Positions 26,393 to 34,193 of a stretch of 64,000 nt of DNA are shown here, piece by piece. The stretch is taken from positions 310,001-374,000 of the forward strand of contig NZ_KQ948661.1 of the NCBI RefSeq assembly GCF_001514145.1. The letters run 5' to 3'. The position numbers and the translations under genes were made by a program. This DNA is from Streptomyces canus. GTDB taxonomy: Bacteria; Actinomycetota; Actinomycetes; Streptomycetales; Streptomycetaceae. The notes below the pieces were generated by a model that worked only from the letters and a program-made list of their open reading frames with translations, was not told the DNA's origin and made no database searches. Within the stretch, counting starts at the first letter, position 1. The number at the start of each line of letters is the position of its first letter.

Positions 26393-26463
26393 GTGGTGTC
26401 TCCCTGTGCATACGGCTACGGCGAAGGCCCCAGCTTATTGCCTGCGGCGACCGCGCCCGGCCC

Positions 26464-26937
26464 CTACTCCTTGCTGTGCGAGAACAGCTTCAGCACCGGC
26501 ACGCCCACCTTGTGCCGCGCTCTCGACGCCCAGTCCCGGTGGAAGAACTCCTCCACGTAGTGGGGATCGGTCAGCACGATCACCTCGTCCGCTCCGATCT
26601 CGTCGACCAGGGACTTCAGCGCGTCCAGGGGGTGGTCCTCGATGAGCCGCCCCTCCGCCTCGCTCCCGGATGCCCTGAGCGCCTGCAGGGAGACCTCCAG
26701 GGCCCGCTCCCCCACGCCCTTCGCGGCCTCACCCTCGGGCGTCTCCCGCTCCCGTACGGCCTCGTCCAGCTCGCCCAGCGCCACGTCGTCGATGGCCCGC
26801 AGCAGGCGGTCGGCCTGATCCCCCCGAGGCTGGAGCAGCACGTGGAACGCGACCGACTCGTCACCGTGCAAGGTGGTGACGAACTCCACGTCGGCGGACG
26901 TCAGGGCCTTCTCGATCATCAAAACGCTGGTGAACAC
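26464..26937 (-). CDS. conserved actinobacterial protein, UspA-like, unknown function
   Basis: 157 residues from a GTG preceded by AGGGGG at good spacing; an internal ATG 18 nt later is the alternative. The C-terminal half (GADEVIVLTDPHYVEEFFHRDWASRAR, VGVPVLKLF) resembles the alpha/beta pattern of universal-stress-type proteins, and HPLDALKSLVDEIG suggests a nucleotide-binding-like fold, but no catalytic motif is clear. Some relatives carry an indole-3-glycerol-phosphate synthase name, which the sequence does not support. It lies about 70 bp upstream of murC in the same direction. Confidence 0.8.
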   Translation of the reverse strand: MFTSVLMIEKALTSADVEFVTTLHGDESVAFHVLLQPRGDQADRLLRAIDDVALGELDEAVRERETPEGEAAKGVGERALEVSLQALRASGSEAEGRLIEDHPLDALKSLVDEIGADEVIVLTDPHYVEEFFHRDWASRARHKVGVPVLKLFSHSKE

Positions 26938-27051
26938 CAGTCGCCCCCTTCTCTACGCTCTGCGGAAACCATCCTGCCCGTGGTCGCACGGTACTGCCGG
27001 ATTGAGTGTGCCCGCCGGAAGCCAAGCGGAACGATAGATTCCATCCGGCGG

Positions 27052-27846
27052 TCAAGCCCTGCGGTACCTGCTGTAGAGGAACCCGTCCTCCTCCAGCAGG
27101 GAGTCCAGTGCGAACCGTGCCGGCACCGCCACCGACGGCCCCCCGGCGATGCGCTGCGCGTCCCCCGCGGTGAGCATCGGGGACAGTGTCAGACAGAGCT
27201 CGTCGAGCACTCCGGCGGCCACCAGCTGGCCGAGCAGCCGGGGGCCGCCCTCGGTCAGCAGCCGGGTGTGTCCCAGCTCGGCGAGCGCCCGTACAACCCG
27301 CGCGGGGTCCACGCCGACGCCGTCCCCGGCGATCACCACGCGCGCGCCCGCCTTCTCGGCCGCGGCGATCCGGTCCGGGGCGGCCGCGGCGCCCGTGAGG
27401 ATCAGCGTGGGCACCAGGGGCGAGGTGTACAGCGGGAGGGAGAAGTCCAGGTCCAGGCTCGCGGTGATCACCGCGATCGCCGGGACCGGGCCCTGTCCGG
27501 CCGCCTCGCGCAGCTGCGCGAACTCGTCCCGGACGCGTGCGGGCCGGTACCCCTCCTGGCGGACCGTCTCCGCACCGGCGATCACCACGTCCGCCAGAGC
27601 CCGCAGCGTCCCGAAGATCCGCATGTCGGTCGCGGTGGAGATGGGCTGCGAACGGCCCTCGTGCTGGGCGGCCCCGTCGATCGTGGACACCATGTTGGCC
27701 CGCAGCCACACCTCGGGGGTCCCGGGGCCGGGTCCGAGCTCGGGATACGCGTAGGCGGCGGCCAGCTCGGCGAGGCCCCACTCGTGGTCGGCCCCCTCCG
27801 GGCGCCGGGTCGCTGTCTCGTCGGTCACAGGGAACAGGCGTCGCAT
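27052..27846 (-). CDS. RibD C-terminal/DHFR-like pyrimidine reductase
   Basis: 264 residues of the RibD-reductase fold: LRANMVSTIDGAA near residue 47 is the substrate-side motif, and the NADPH region is seen in VIAGAETVRQEGYRP and LTEGGPRLLGQLVAAG. Such enzymes reduce an aminopyrimidine or related compound using NADPH. It stands apart from riboflavin genes, so the substrate is open. The ATG at 27846 is used; an in-frame GTG 18 nt upstream is possible. It diverges from zapE with only 37 bp between starts. Confidence 0.85.
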   Translation of the reverse strand: MRRLFPVTDETATRRPEGADHEWGLAELAAAYAYPELGPGPGTPEVWLRANMVSTIDGAAQHEGRSQPISTATDMRIFGTLRALADVVIAGAETVRQEGYRPARVRDEFAQLREAAGQGPVPAIAVITASLDLDFSLPLYTSPLVPTLILTGAAAAPDRIAAAEKAGARVVIAGDGVGVDPARVVRALAELGHTRLLTEGGPRLLGQLVAAGVLDELCLTLSPMLTAGDAQRIAGGPSVAVPARFALDSLLEEDGFLYSRYRRA

Positions 27847-27869
27847 GTCGTGCAGTGTGGCACGGCCCT

Positions 27870-27875
27870 TAGCAT
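27870..27875 (+). promoter_or_regulatory. -10 hexamer for a probable leaderless zapE start
   Basis: TAGCAT fits TANNNT and ends 8 nt before the GTG at 27884, so the transcript would start at or next to the start codon. No ribosome-binding site is visible. Confidence 0.45.
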
Positions 27876-27883
27876 GGTGAACC

Positions 27884-29002
27884 GTGTCTACTTCCCCCGC
27901 CGCGTCCGGGTTCGGCTCCATCGCCGACACCGCCCCGCTCTCCCTGTGCGACCGTGAGCCGCACGTCCCCGCGGACCGGCTGGTCGCCGAGATGGTGCCG
28001 CCGCCGCGGTTCGACTCGGTGCGTTTCGACACCTACATCCCGGACCCGAACCAGCCCAGCCAGACCGAGGCCGTCCGGGTCCTCGCGGGCTTCGCGGCGG
28101 GCCTCTCCGGCGCCCACGCGGTCGGCGGCGGCAAGCGCGGCTTCCTCGGTCTCGGCAAGGCGTTCGGGAAGGCCAAGGAGACCAAGACCCCGGCAGGCCC
28201 GCGCGGCGTCTACCTCGACGGGGGCTACGGCGTCGGCAAGACCCACCTGCTGGCCTCGCTCTGGCACGCCACCCCCGCCGAACCCTCCCTCAAGGCCTTC
28301 GGCACCTTCGTCGAGCTGACCAACCTGGTCGGCGCCCTCGGCTTCCAGAAGACGGTCCAGACGCTCTCCGGCCACCGCCTGCTGTGCATCGACGAGTTCG
28401 AGCTGGACGACCCGGGCGACACCGTGCTGGTCTCCACCCTGCTCGGCAAGCTGGTCGACGCGGGCGTGGCGCTCGCCGCCACCTCCAACACCCTGCCGGG
28501 CAAGCTCGGCGAGGGCCGGTTCGCGGCCGCCGACTTCCTGCGCGAGATCCAGGGCCTCGCCGCACGCTTCCGGCCCCTGCGCATCGACGGCGAGGACTAC
28601 CGCCACCGCGGGCTGCCCGAGGCGCCGGCGCCGTTCGCCGACGAGGAGGTCACCAAGGCGGCGTACGCCACCGAGGGAGCCTCCCTCGACGACTTCCCGA
28701 GCCTGCTGGCGCATCTCGCCAAGGTCCACCCGAGCCGGTACGGCGCCCTGACCGATGGCCTGAAGGCGGTGTGCCTCACGGATGTCCAGCCGGTGCCGGA
28801 CCAGTCGACGGCGCTTCGGCTCGTGGTGCTCGCGGACCGTCTCTACGACCGCGAGGTGCCGGTGCTGGCCTCCGGGCTGCCCTTCGACCGGCTGTTCAGC
28901 GAGGAGATGCTGAACGGCGGCTACCGCAAGAAGTACTTCCGCGCGATATCCCGGCTCACCGCGCTGGCGCGCGATGCGAAGGGCCTGGTCGAGGGCGCCT
29001 GA
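27884..29002 (+). CDS. zapE: ZapE-like AFG1-family P-loop ATPase
   Basis: 372 residues. The Walker A motif GYGVGKT is at 114-120, Walker B is LLCIDEFELDDPGD near 165, and the AFG1 signature FHRFM-like region is seen as FGTFVELTNLVGALG. A Gly/Lys-rich loop of about 25 residues (GGGKRGFLGLGKAFGKAKE) precedes Walker A, longer than in proteobacterial ZapE. In E. coli ZapE acts at the division ring; the role in mycelial actinobacteria is less certain. GTG at 27884 has no ribosome site but a -10 hexamer just upstream. Confidence 0.88.
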   Translation: MSTSPAASGFGSIADTAPLSLCDREPHVPADRLVAEMVPPPRFDSVRFDTYIPDPNQPSQTEAVRVLAGFAAGLSGAHAVGGGKRGFLGLGKAFGKAKETKTPAGPRGVYLDGGYGVGKTHLLASLWHATPAEPSLKAFGTFVELTNLVGALGFQKTVQTLSGHRLLCIDEFELDDPGDTVLVSTLLGKLVDAGVALAATSNTLPGKLGEGRFAAADFLREIQGLAARFRPLRIDGEDYRHRGLPEAPAPFADEEVTKAAYATEGASLDDFPSLLAHLAKVHPSRYGALTDGLKAVCLTDVQPVPDQSTALRLVVLADRLYDREVPVLASGLPFDRLFSEEMLNGGYRKKYFRAISRLTALARDAKGLVEGA

Positions 29003-29007
29003 GGCGC
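28995..29007 (+). terminator. short hairpin over the zapE stop
   Basis: GCGCC-TGA-GGCGC forms a 5-bp stem around the stop codon, without a T-run. It is weak on its own. Confidence 0.25.
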
Positions 29008-29145
29008 TTCTAACGCATCGAATACGCAAGATCAAGAGCCGGTTCGCGCCACGACCCGGCACGCTTCAGCCTCTCTTCAGCTGGAAACGTTAAGTTAACC
29101 CTGCAAACAACTTTGCCGGGCTAAGGTGTTTCTTGACCGATCATT

Positions 29146-29160
29146 GACCAATGCTTGGTC
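29146..29160 (+). promoter_or_regulatory. perfect dyad before the small secreted protein
   Basis: GACCAATGCTTGGTC is a perfect 6-3-6 inverted repeat. It overlaps a TTGACC direct repeat (29134 and 29145). It ends 35 bp before the start codon, in an AT-richer leader than usual here. A repressor site is likely; the regulator is not known. Confidence 0.45.
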
Positions 29161-29195
29161 TGGACTGGAAGCGTGAACTGCCGAGAGGGGGGCGC

Positions 29196-29588
29196 ATGTT
29201 CCGAGGTGCGACGGTACGGACCGCACTGGCGGTCCTCACCGCCGTCCTTCTCGCGCTCCCCTTCTTCGCATCCACCGAAGGATTCGCAACCGCGCACACA
29301 GTCCGTCAGGCCAAGGCCAAGGCTCAGACCGGAACCAAGCTCTCCGGCAAGGCGGCCCGCGCCGAAGCCTCGGGCAAACGCCACTGCAACCACGTCGGGG
29401 ACCCGACCGGTCCCCTGCGCACCCGCGACCGGCACCGCGCCGTCGACTTCGCCCCCCAGGGGCCCGAGCGCACGCTCTCGGCTCAGGAGCCGGCGGCCGC
29501 GCCTCAGCCGGTCGCAACCGGCGATTTCCCCCTGTCGAGACCCTCGACAGCCCACGCTCCAGCGGCACTTCAAGTGTTCCGCTGCTGA
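29196..29588 (+). CDS. small secreted protein, unknown function
   Basis: 130 residues. A basic start (MFRGATVRT) is followed by a 20-residue hydrophobic stretch ending at PFFASTEGFATA, a Sec-type signal with cleavage likely near Ala-Xaa-Ala around residue 30-35. The rest is Lys/Ala/Pro-rich with a short CNHVGD segment and ends in Cys. No domain is recognised. ATG at 29196 follows AGAGGGGG. The gene stands alone behind a dyad at 29146. Confidence 0.7.
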   Translation: MFRGATVRTALAVLTAVLLALPFFASTEGFATAHTVRQAKAKAQTGTKLSGKAARAEASGKRHCNHVGDPTGPLRTRDRHRAVDFAPQGPERTLSAQEPAAAPQPVATGDFPLSRPSTAHAPAALQVFRC

Positions 29589-29634
29589 CGGCAGAGCAGT
29601 TCCCCCCAGCTGTTCCCCCACCTGTCATGTAAGC

Positions 29635-29691
29635 CGACGCGCCCCCATTGCGCGCCAGGTAAACCCGACGCGCCCCCATTGCGCGCCAGGA
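29635..29691 (+). repeat. 26-bp direct repeat in the carbonic anhydrase leader
   Basis: Two identical 26-bp copies (29635-29660 and 29666-29691), each running from CCGACGCGCCCCCATTGCGC to GCCAGG, sit at a 31-bp period. The second ends inside the AGGAGG of the carbonic anhydrase. The copies contain GCGC-rich half sites and could be a duplicated regulatory element. Confidence 0.85.
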
Positions 29692-29702
29692 GGAGTCACC
29701 AC

Positions 29703-30281
29703 ATGCAGCCCCTCATCGACAACGCCCGTACGTTCGGACAGCGCCCTGAGGAGTTCGCCAAGCTGGCCGAAGGCCAGTCCCCCCAGGTTCTGTTCATCAC
29801 CTGCTCGGATTCCAGGGTCGTCCCGGCCCTGATCACGGGCGCCCGCCCGGGCGAGCTCTTCGAGCTGCGCACCGCGGGCAACATCGTTCCCCCCTACGCC
29901 TCCGAGCACCCCACCAGCGAGGCGGCCACCATCGAGTACGCCGTGGAGGTGCTGGGCGTCCGCGACATCGTGGTCTGCGGACACTCGCACTGCGGGGCCG
30001 TCGGCGCCCTGGTGCGCGGTGACGACCTGGACGCCGTACCGGCCGTGCGCGACTGGCTCCATCACGCCACCCCGCGTCCCGCGGGCGCGGCCGAGGACCC
30101 GGCCGTCGCCGAGGGCGTGCAGAGCCACGTCCTGGCCCAGGTACTGCGCCTGCGGTCGTACCCCTTCATCGACAAGAAGCTGGCGGAAGAACAACTGACC
30201 CTGCACGCCTGGTACTACGAGGTGCACACGGGCGCGGTGCGCGTCCACCGCACCGAGTCCGACGCGTTCGAGGGCCTGTGA
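29703..30281 (+). CDS. beta-class carbonic anhydrase
   Basis: 192 residues. It interconverts CO2 and bicarbonate. Zinc ligands of the beta class are present: Cys34 in TCSDSRV (with the Asp36-Arg38 dyad) and His94/Cys97 in CGHSHCGAV. ATG at 29703 follows GGAGGAG at 8-nt spacing; an ATG 24 nt upstream lies inside the leader repeat and is less likely. The stop overlaps the transporter start (GTGA), which couples CO2 hydration with an anion carrier. Confidence 0.95.
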   Translation: MQPLIDNARTFGQRPEEFAKLAEGQSPQVLFITCSDSRVVPALITGARPGELFELRTAGNIVPPYASEHPTSEAATIEYAVEVLGVRDIVVCGHSHCGAVGALVRGDDLDAVPAVRDWLHHATPRPAGAAEDPAVAEGVQSHVLAQVLRLRSYPFIDKKLAEEQLTLHAWYYEVHTGAVRVHRTESDAFEGL

Positions 30282-31768
30282 TCGCCATGATGACCAAATA
30301 CCCTCACCTGCGGCAGGACTTCGCCGCCTCCCTGGTCGTCTTCCTGGTCGCGCTCCCGCTCTGCGTGGGCGTGGCCGTCGCCTCCGGTGTGCCGGCCGAA
30401 CTCGGCCTGGTCACCGGCATCGTCGGCGGTCTGGTCACCGGATTCATGCGGGGCAGCAGCCTCCAGGTCTCCGGCCCGGCCGCCGGTCTGACCGTCCTCG
30501 TCTTCGAGGCGGTCAACGAGTTCGGGCTGCCCGCCCTCGGTGTGATCGTGCTGTCCGCCGGAGTGCTCCAGCTCGCCATGGGCGCCCTCAAGCTGGGGCG
30601 CTGGTTCCGGGCGATATCCGTCTCGGTCGTCGAGGGCATGCTGGCCGGAATCGGCCTCGTGCTCATCGCCGGCCAGCTGTACTCGGCGGCCGGCCTGAAG
30701 GCGCCCACCTCCGGCATCGACAAGATCCTGGGGCTGCCCGGTGCCGCCCTCGACGCACTCGGCAGCACCACGGCCCTCGCCTCGCTCGCCGTCGGCGCGG
30801 GCACCGTGGCGGTCATGGTGCTGTGGAAGAAGCTGCCCAAGAAGGCGCAGACCGTGCCGGGCGCGCTCGCCGCGGTCCTGCTGGCCACCCTGGTCACCCA
30901 GGTCTTCGGCCTGTCGATCGCCACCGTCGAGGTGAACGGCCTGCTGGCGTCCATCCAGCCGCCCGGCACCGAGGCGTTCGGGGAGCTGGCCAACCCGGCG
31001 ATCTTCGGCACCATCCTCGCCTTCACCCTGATCGCCTCCGCCGAGAGCCTGTTCAGCGCCGCCGCGGTGGACCGGCTGCACGACGGTCCGCGCACCGAGT
31101 ACGACAAGGAGCTCATGGCCCAGGGCGCGGGCAACGCGGTCTGCGGCGCGCTCGGCGCCCTGCCCATGACCGCGGTCATCGTGCGCAGCTCGGCCAACGT
31201 CCAGGCGGGCGCGAAGACCAAGGCCTCCCGGGTCATGCACGGCGTGTGGCTGCTGCTGTTCGCGGCCCTGTTGCCCTCGACGCTGGCGCTGATCCCGCTG
31301 CCCGCGCTCGCCGGCATCCTGGTCCACGCGGGCTTCAAGCTGATCCCCTTCCGGGAGATCGTGTCGCTGTGGCGGGGGCACCGCGGTGAGGCGCTGATCC
31401 TGGTGGTCACGGCCGTCTCGATCGTCGCGGTGAACATGTTCGAGGGCGTGCTGATCGGTCTGGCCCTGTCGGTCGTCAAGACCGCCTGGGAGGCCTCGCA
31501 CCTCAAGATGGAGATCGTCGACAAGGGCGCGGGCCCCATCCAGGCCCATCTGTCGGGCAACGCGACCTTCCTGCGGCTGCCGAAGATCCTCGACAGCCTG
31601 GAGTCGCTGCCCCAGGACCGGCCCGTGGAGCTGGACCTCTCCGGTCTGCACCACCTGGACCACGCCTGCCGTACGGCGCTGGAGAACTGGGCCGAGCGGC
31701 ACAGCGCGGTCGGCACCGAACCGGTCCGGGTCACCGAGCCCGAGCCGGTGAAGGCCACCGCTCCGTAG
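30278..31768 (+). CDS. SulP-family anion transporter with STAS domain
   Basis: 496 residues with about 11 hydrophobic segments. The SulP fold shows VFLVALPLCVGVAVASGVP at the N-terminus and the GMRGSSLQVSGPAAGL motif, and a STAS domain ends the protein (DRPVELDLSGLHHLDHACR). Members carry sulfate, bicarbonate or other anions. Coupled translation with a carbonic anhydrase suggests bicarbonate. GTG at 30278 overlaps the preceding stop; two ATG codons 9 and 12 nt later are alternatives. Confidence 0.92.
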   Translation: MIAMMTKYPHLRQDFAASLVVFLVALPLCVGVAVASGVPAELGLVTGIVGGLVTGFMRGSSLQVSGPAAGLTVLVFEAVNEFGLPALGVIVLSAGVLQLAMGALKLGRWFRAISVSVVEGMLAGIGLVLIAGQLYSAAGLKAPTSGIDKILGLPGAALDALGSTTALASLAVGAGTVAVMVLWKKLPKKAQTVPGALAAVLLATLVTQVFGLSIATVEVNGLLASIQPPGTEAFGELANPAIFGTILAFTLIASAESLFSAAAVDRLHDGPRTEYDKELMAQGAGNAVCGALGALPMTAVIVRSSANVQAGAKTKASRVMHGVWLLLFAALLPSTLALIPLPALAGILVHAGFKLIPFREIVSLWRGHRGEALILVVTAVSIVAVNMFEGVLIGLALSVVKTAWEASHLKMEIVDKGAGPIQAHLSGNATFLRLPKILDSLESLPQDRPVELDLSGLHHLDHACRTALENWAERHSAVGTEPVRVTEPEPVKATAP

Positions 31769-31777
31769 CACTTCCCC

Positions 31778-31813
31778 GCCTGGTCCGGGGCCCGTCGTGG
31801 CCCCGGGCCAGGC
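31778..31813 (+). terminator. hairpin terminator after the SulP gene
   Basis: Fifteen-bp arms (GCCTGGTCCGGGGCC and GGCCCCGGGCCAGGC, one G-T pair) around a 6-nt loop lie 9 bp after the stop. There is no T-run, as is common for Streptomyces hairpins. Confidence 0.7.
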
Positions 31814-31868
31814 ACCGGGCATATCGTTGCAGGAGCAGACATACGGACCTCTGGACGAGGAGGTCGGA

Positions 31869-32645
31869 ATGCTCCAGGAACTGTTGACGGCGGCCGTGGC
31901 GGCCGGTGCCGCGGGGTTCGTCTACCTCACGGCGGCGGCCCGGGTCGTCAAGCAGTACGAGCGCGGGGTGGTCTTCCGCCTCGGGCAGCTCGCGGGTGAG
32001 GTGCGCGAGCCCGGGTTCACGGTGATCGTGCCGTTCGTGGACCGGCTGCACAAGGTGAACATGCAGATCGTCACGATGCCGGTGCCGGCCCAGGAGGGCA
32101 TCACCCGGGACAACGTGACGGTGCGCGTGGACGCGGTCGTCTACTTCCGGGTCGTCGACGCCGCGAACGCCCTGGTCAAGGTCGAGGACTACAAGTTCGC
32201 CGTCTCCCAGATGGCCCAGACCTCGCTCCGTTCGATCATCGGCAAGAGCGAGCTGGACGACCTGCTGTCCAACCGCGAGAAACTCAACGAGGGTCTGGAG
32301 CTGATGATCGACAGCCCGGCCGTCGGCTGGGGCGTGCAGGTGGACCGGGTCGAGATCAAGGATGTGTCGCTGCCGGACGCGATGAAGCGGTCGATGGCCC
32401 GGCAGGCCGAGGCCGACCGTGAGCGCCGGGCCCGGATCATCAACGCCGACGCCGAACTCCAGGCCTCGAAGAAGCTCGCGGAGGCCGCCGAGCAGATGTC
32501 CGAGCAGCCGGCCGCGCTCCAACTCAGGCTGCTGCAGACGGTCGTGGCGGTGGCCGCGGAGAAGAACTCGACGCTCGTCCTGCCCTTCCCGGTGGAGCTG
32601 CTGCGCTTCCTGGAGAGGGCCCAGGAGCACCCGACCGGGAAGTGA
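31869..32645 (+). CDS. SPFH/band-7 (slipin-type) membrane protein
   Basis: 258 residues. A single N-terminal hydrophobic segment (LLTAAVAAGAAGFVYLTAAA) is followed by a prohibitin-like domain (VVKQYERGVVFRLGQLAGEV, VEDYKFAVSQMAQTSLRSIIG, RVEIKDVSLPDAMK) and a coiled-coil tail. Such proteins assemble on membrane microdomains, often with NfeD-type partners; none is visible here. ATG at 31869 follows GAGGAGG. Confidence 0.9.
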   Translation: MLQELLTAAVAAGAAGFVYLTAAARVVKQYERGVVFRLGQLAGEVREPGFTVIVPFVDRLHKVNMQIVTMPVPAQEGITRDNVTVRVDAVVYFRVVDAANALVKVEDYKFAVSQMAQTSLRSIIGKSELDDLLSNREKLNEGLELMIDSPAVGWGVQVDRVEIKDVSLPDAMKRSMARQAEADRERRARIINADAELQASKKLAEAAEQMSEQPAALQLRLLQTVVAVAAEKNSTLVLPFPVELLRFLERAQEHPTGK

Positions 32646-32654
32646 CGGGCGGGG

Positions 32655-32669
32655 ACACGCTACGCGTGT
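32655..32669 (+). terminator. short hairpin after the SPFH gene
   Basis: ACACGC-TAC-GCGTGT gives a 6-bp stem with a 3-nt loop, 10 bp after the stop. It could be a weak terminator. Confidence 0.35.
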
Positions 32670-32745
32670 GGTTCCCGCGGGCCGACCCAGGTGATAGACA
32701 CAGCGAGGTCACAGTCCTGTCCGCCAGCAGGAAGGTTGCTTCGCC

Positions 32746-34113
32746 ATGTCCGCAACACGACGTCAGGTCCTGGCCCGCTCCGGCGCATTGGGCGTGGGCA
32801 TCGCCTTCACCGGCGCCCTCTCCGAACTCTTCGCCGGCACCGCCGCCGCCCAGTCCCTCGGCCACACCGGCTACGGTCCCCTCGTCCCCGACCCGAAGGG
32901 CCTGCTGGACCTGCCGAAGGGCTTCCGCTACGAGGTCCTGTCCCGTGAGGGCGACCCGCTCCGCTCCGGCGAGGGCAAGGTCCCCTCCAACCACGACGGC
33001 ATGACCGCGCTGCCGGGCAGACACGGTCGCGTCCACCTGGTCCGCAACCATGAGAACCGCCCCACCGCGGCCATCGCCGTCCCCACCGTCAAGGGCCTCA
33101 CCTACGACCCGGCAGGCAAGGGCGGCTGTACGGCCCTCACCCTGGACTCCCGCAACAACGTGCTGTCGGAGCGGGTCGCCATCGCCGGCACCGCCGTCAA
33201 CTGCGCGGGCGGGCCCACCCCTTGGGGCACCTGGCTGACCTGCGAGGAGACCGAGGACAAGGCCGGCACCAACGGCTACACCAAGGACCACGGCTTCATC
33301 TTCGAGGTCGACCCGGTCGACCCGCACCGCTCCGGGGCCGTACCCCTGACCGCGATGGGCCGCTTCCAGCACGAGGCCATCGCGATCGACCCGAAACGCG
33401 GCATCGTCTACGAGACCGAGGACGCTTTCCTCAAGCCCTTCGGCCTCTTCTACCGCTTCCTGCCCAACAAGCCCGAGGGCGGCCTCGGTTCACTGCGCGC
33501 GGGTGGCAGGCTCCAGGCGATGCGGGTGCCCGGAGTGCCGGACCTGTCCGTGGTGCAGGAGACGGGCGCCTGCTTCGAGGGCGTCGAGTGGGTCGACGTA
33601 CCGGACCCGCTGGCCACCGAAACCCCCGTACGGCTCCAGGACTTCGGCCCGAAGGGCATCACCCATGCCCAGAAGCTGGAGGGCTGCTACTGGGGCGGGA
33701 AGAGCGTCTACTTCGTCTCGTCGTTCGCGCACAGCGCCGAGGGTTCGGCCGCCGACCACTTCGGGCAGATCTGGCGCTACGACCCTTCGGAGCGCCGGCT
33801 GACCCTGGTGATCGTCTTCGGTCCGGACACCGACGTCCAGCTGCCCGGCGAGTCCCCGGACAACATCTGCCTCGCGCCCAGCGGCGGTCTGATGGTGTGC
33901 GAGGACGGCAACGGCGCCCAGCACGTCTTCGGCGTGACGCGGCACGGCGAGGTGTACGCCATGGCCCGCGGCCGGCAGAACATCGGCACGCCCGAGGCGC
34001 CGGAGTGGGGCGAGTTCGCGGGCGTCACCTTCTCCCCCGACGGGCAGACGATGTACGTCAACTGCTACACGCCCGGGACGACCTTCGCGGTGACGGGCCC
34101 CTGGCGCCGGTAG
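32746..34113 (+). CDS. PhoX-like DUF839 Tat-exported protein
   Basis: 455 residues. The N-terminus TRRQVLARSGALGVG fits a twin-arginine signal, so it is likely exported folded with a cofactor. The body matches the PhoX/DUF839 family: GKGGCTALTLDS, NCAGGPTPWGTWLTCEET and RFQHEAIAIDP. PhoX enzymes are calcium/iron-dependent phosphatases, but many actinobacterial members are uncharacterised. ATG at 32746 follows AGGAAGG. No clear PHO box was found upstream. Confidence 0.87.
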   Translation: MSATRRQVLARSGALGVGIAFTGALSELFAGTAAAQSLGHTGYGPLVPDPKGLLDLPKGFRYEVLSREGDPLRSGEGKVPSNHDGMTALPGRHGRVHLVRNHENRPTAAIAVPTVKGLTYDPAGKGGCTALTLDSRNNVLSERVAIAGTAVNCAGGPTPWGTWLTCEETEDKAGTNGYTKDHGFIFEVDPVDPHRSGAVPLTAMGRFQHEAIAIDPKRGIVYETEDAFLKPFGLFYRFLPNKPEGGLGSLRAGGRLQAMRVPGVPDLSVVQETGACFEGVEWVDVPDPLATETPVRLQDFGPKGITHAQKLEGCYWGGKSVYFVSSFAHSAEGSAADHFGQIWRYDPSERRLTLVIVFGPDTDVQLPGESPDNICLAPSGGLMVCEDGNGAQHVFGVTRHGEVYAMARGRQNIGTPEAPEWGEFAGVTFSPDGQTMYVNCYTPGTTFAVTGPWRR

Positions 34114-34130
34114 CCGTCCCGCACGACGGC
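34113..34130 (+). terminator. hairpin after the PhoX-like gene
   Basis: GCCGTC-CCGCAC-GACGGC forms a 6-bp stem that begins on the stop codon. It is a possible terminator. Confidence 0.4.
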
Positions 34131-34193
34131 CGGCGCGCCCCGGTCCCTCGGCGCAGGATCGAGGGGCCGGACCCGGAGCGGAAGGGGTGCCCC

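Noticed and set aside
32690..32740. Possible PHO box before the PhoX-like gene
   Set aside because: No two 11-bp direct repeats of the GTTCACC type could be placed at the right spacing.
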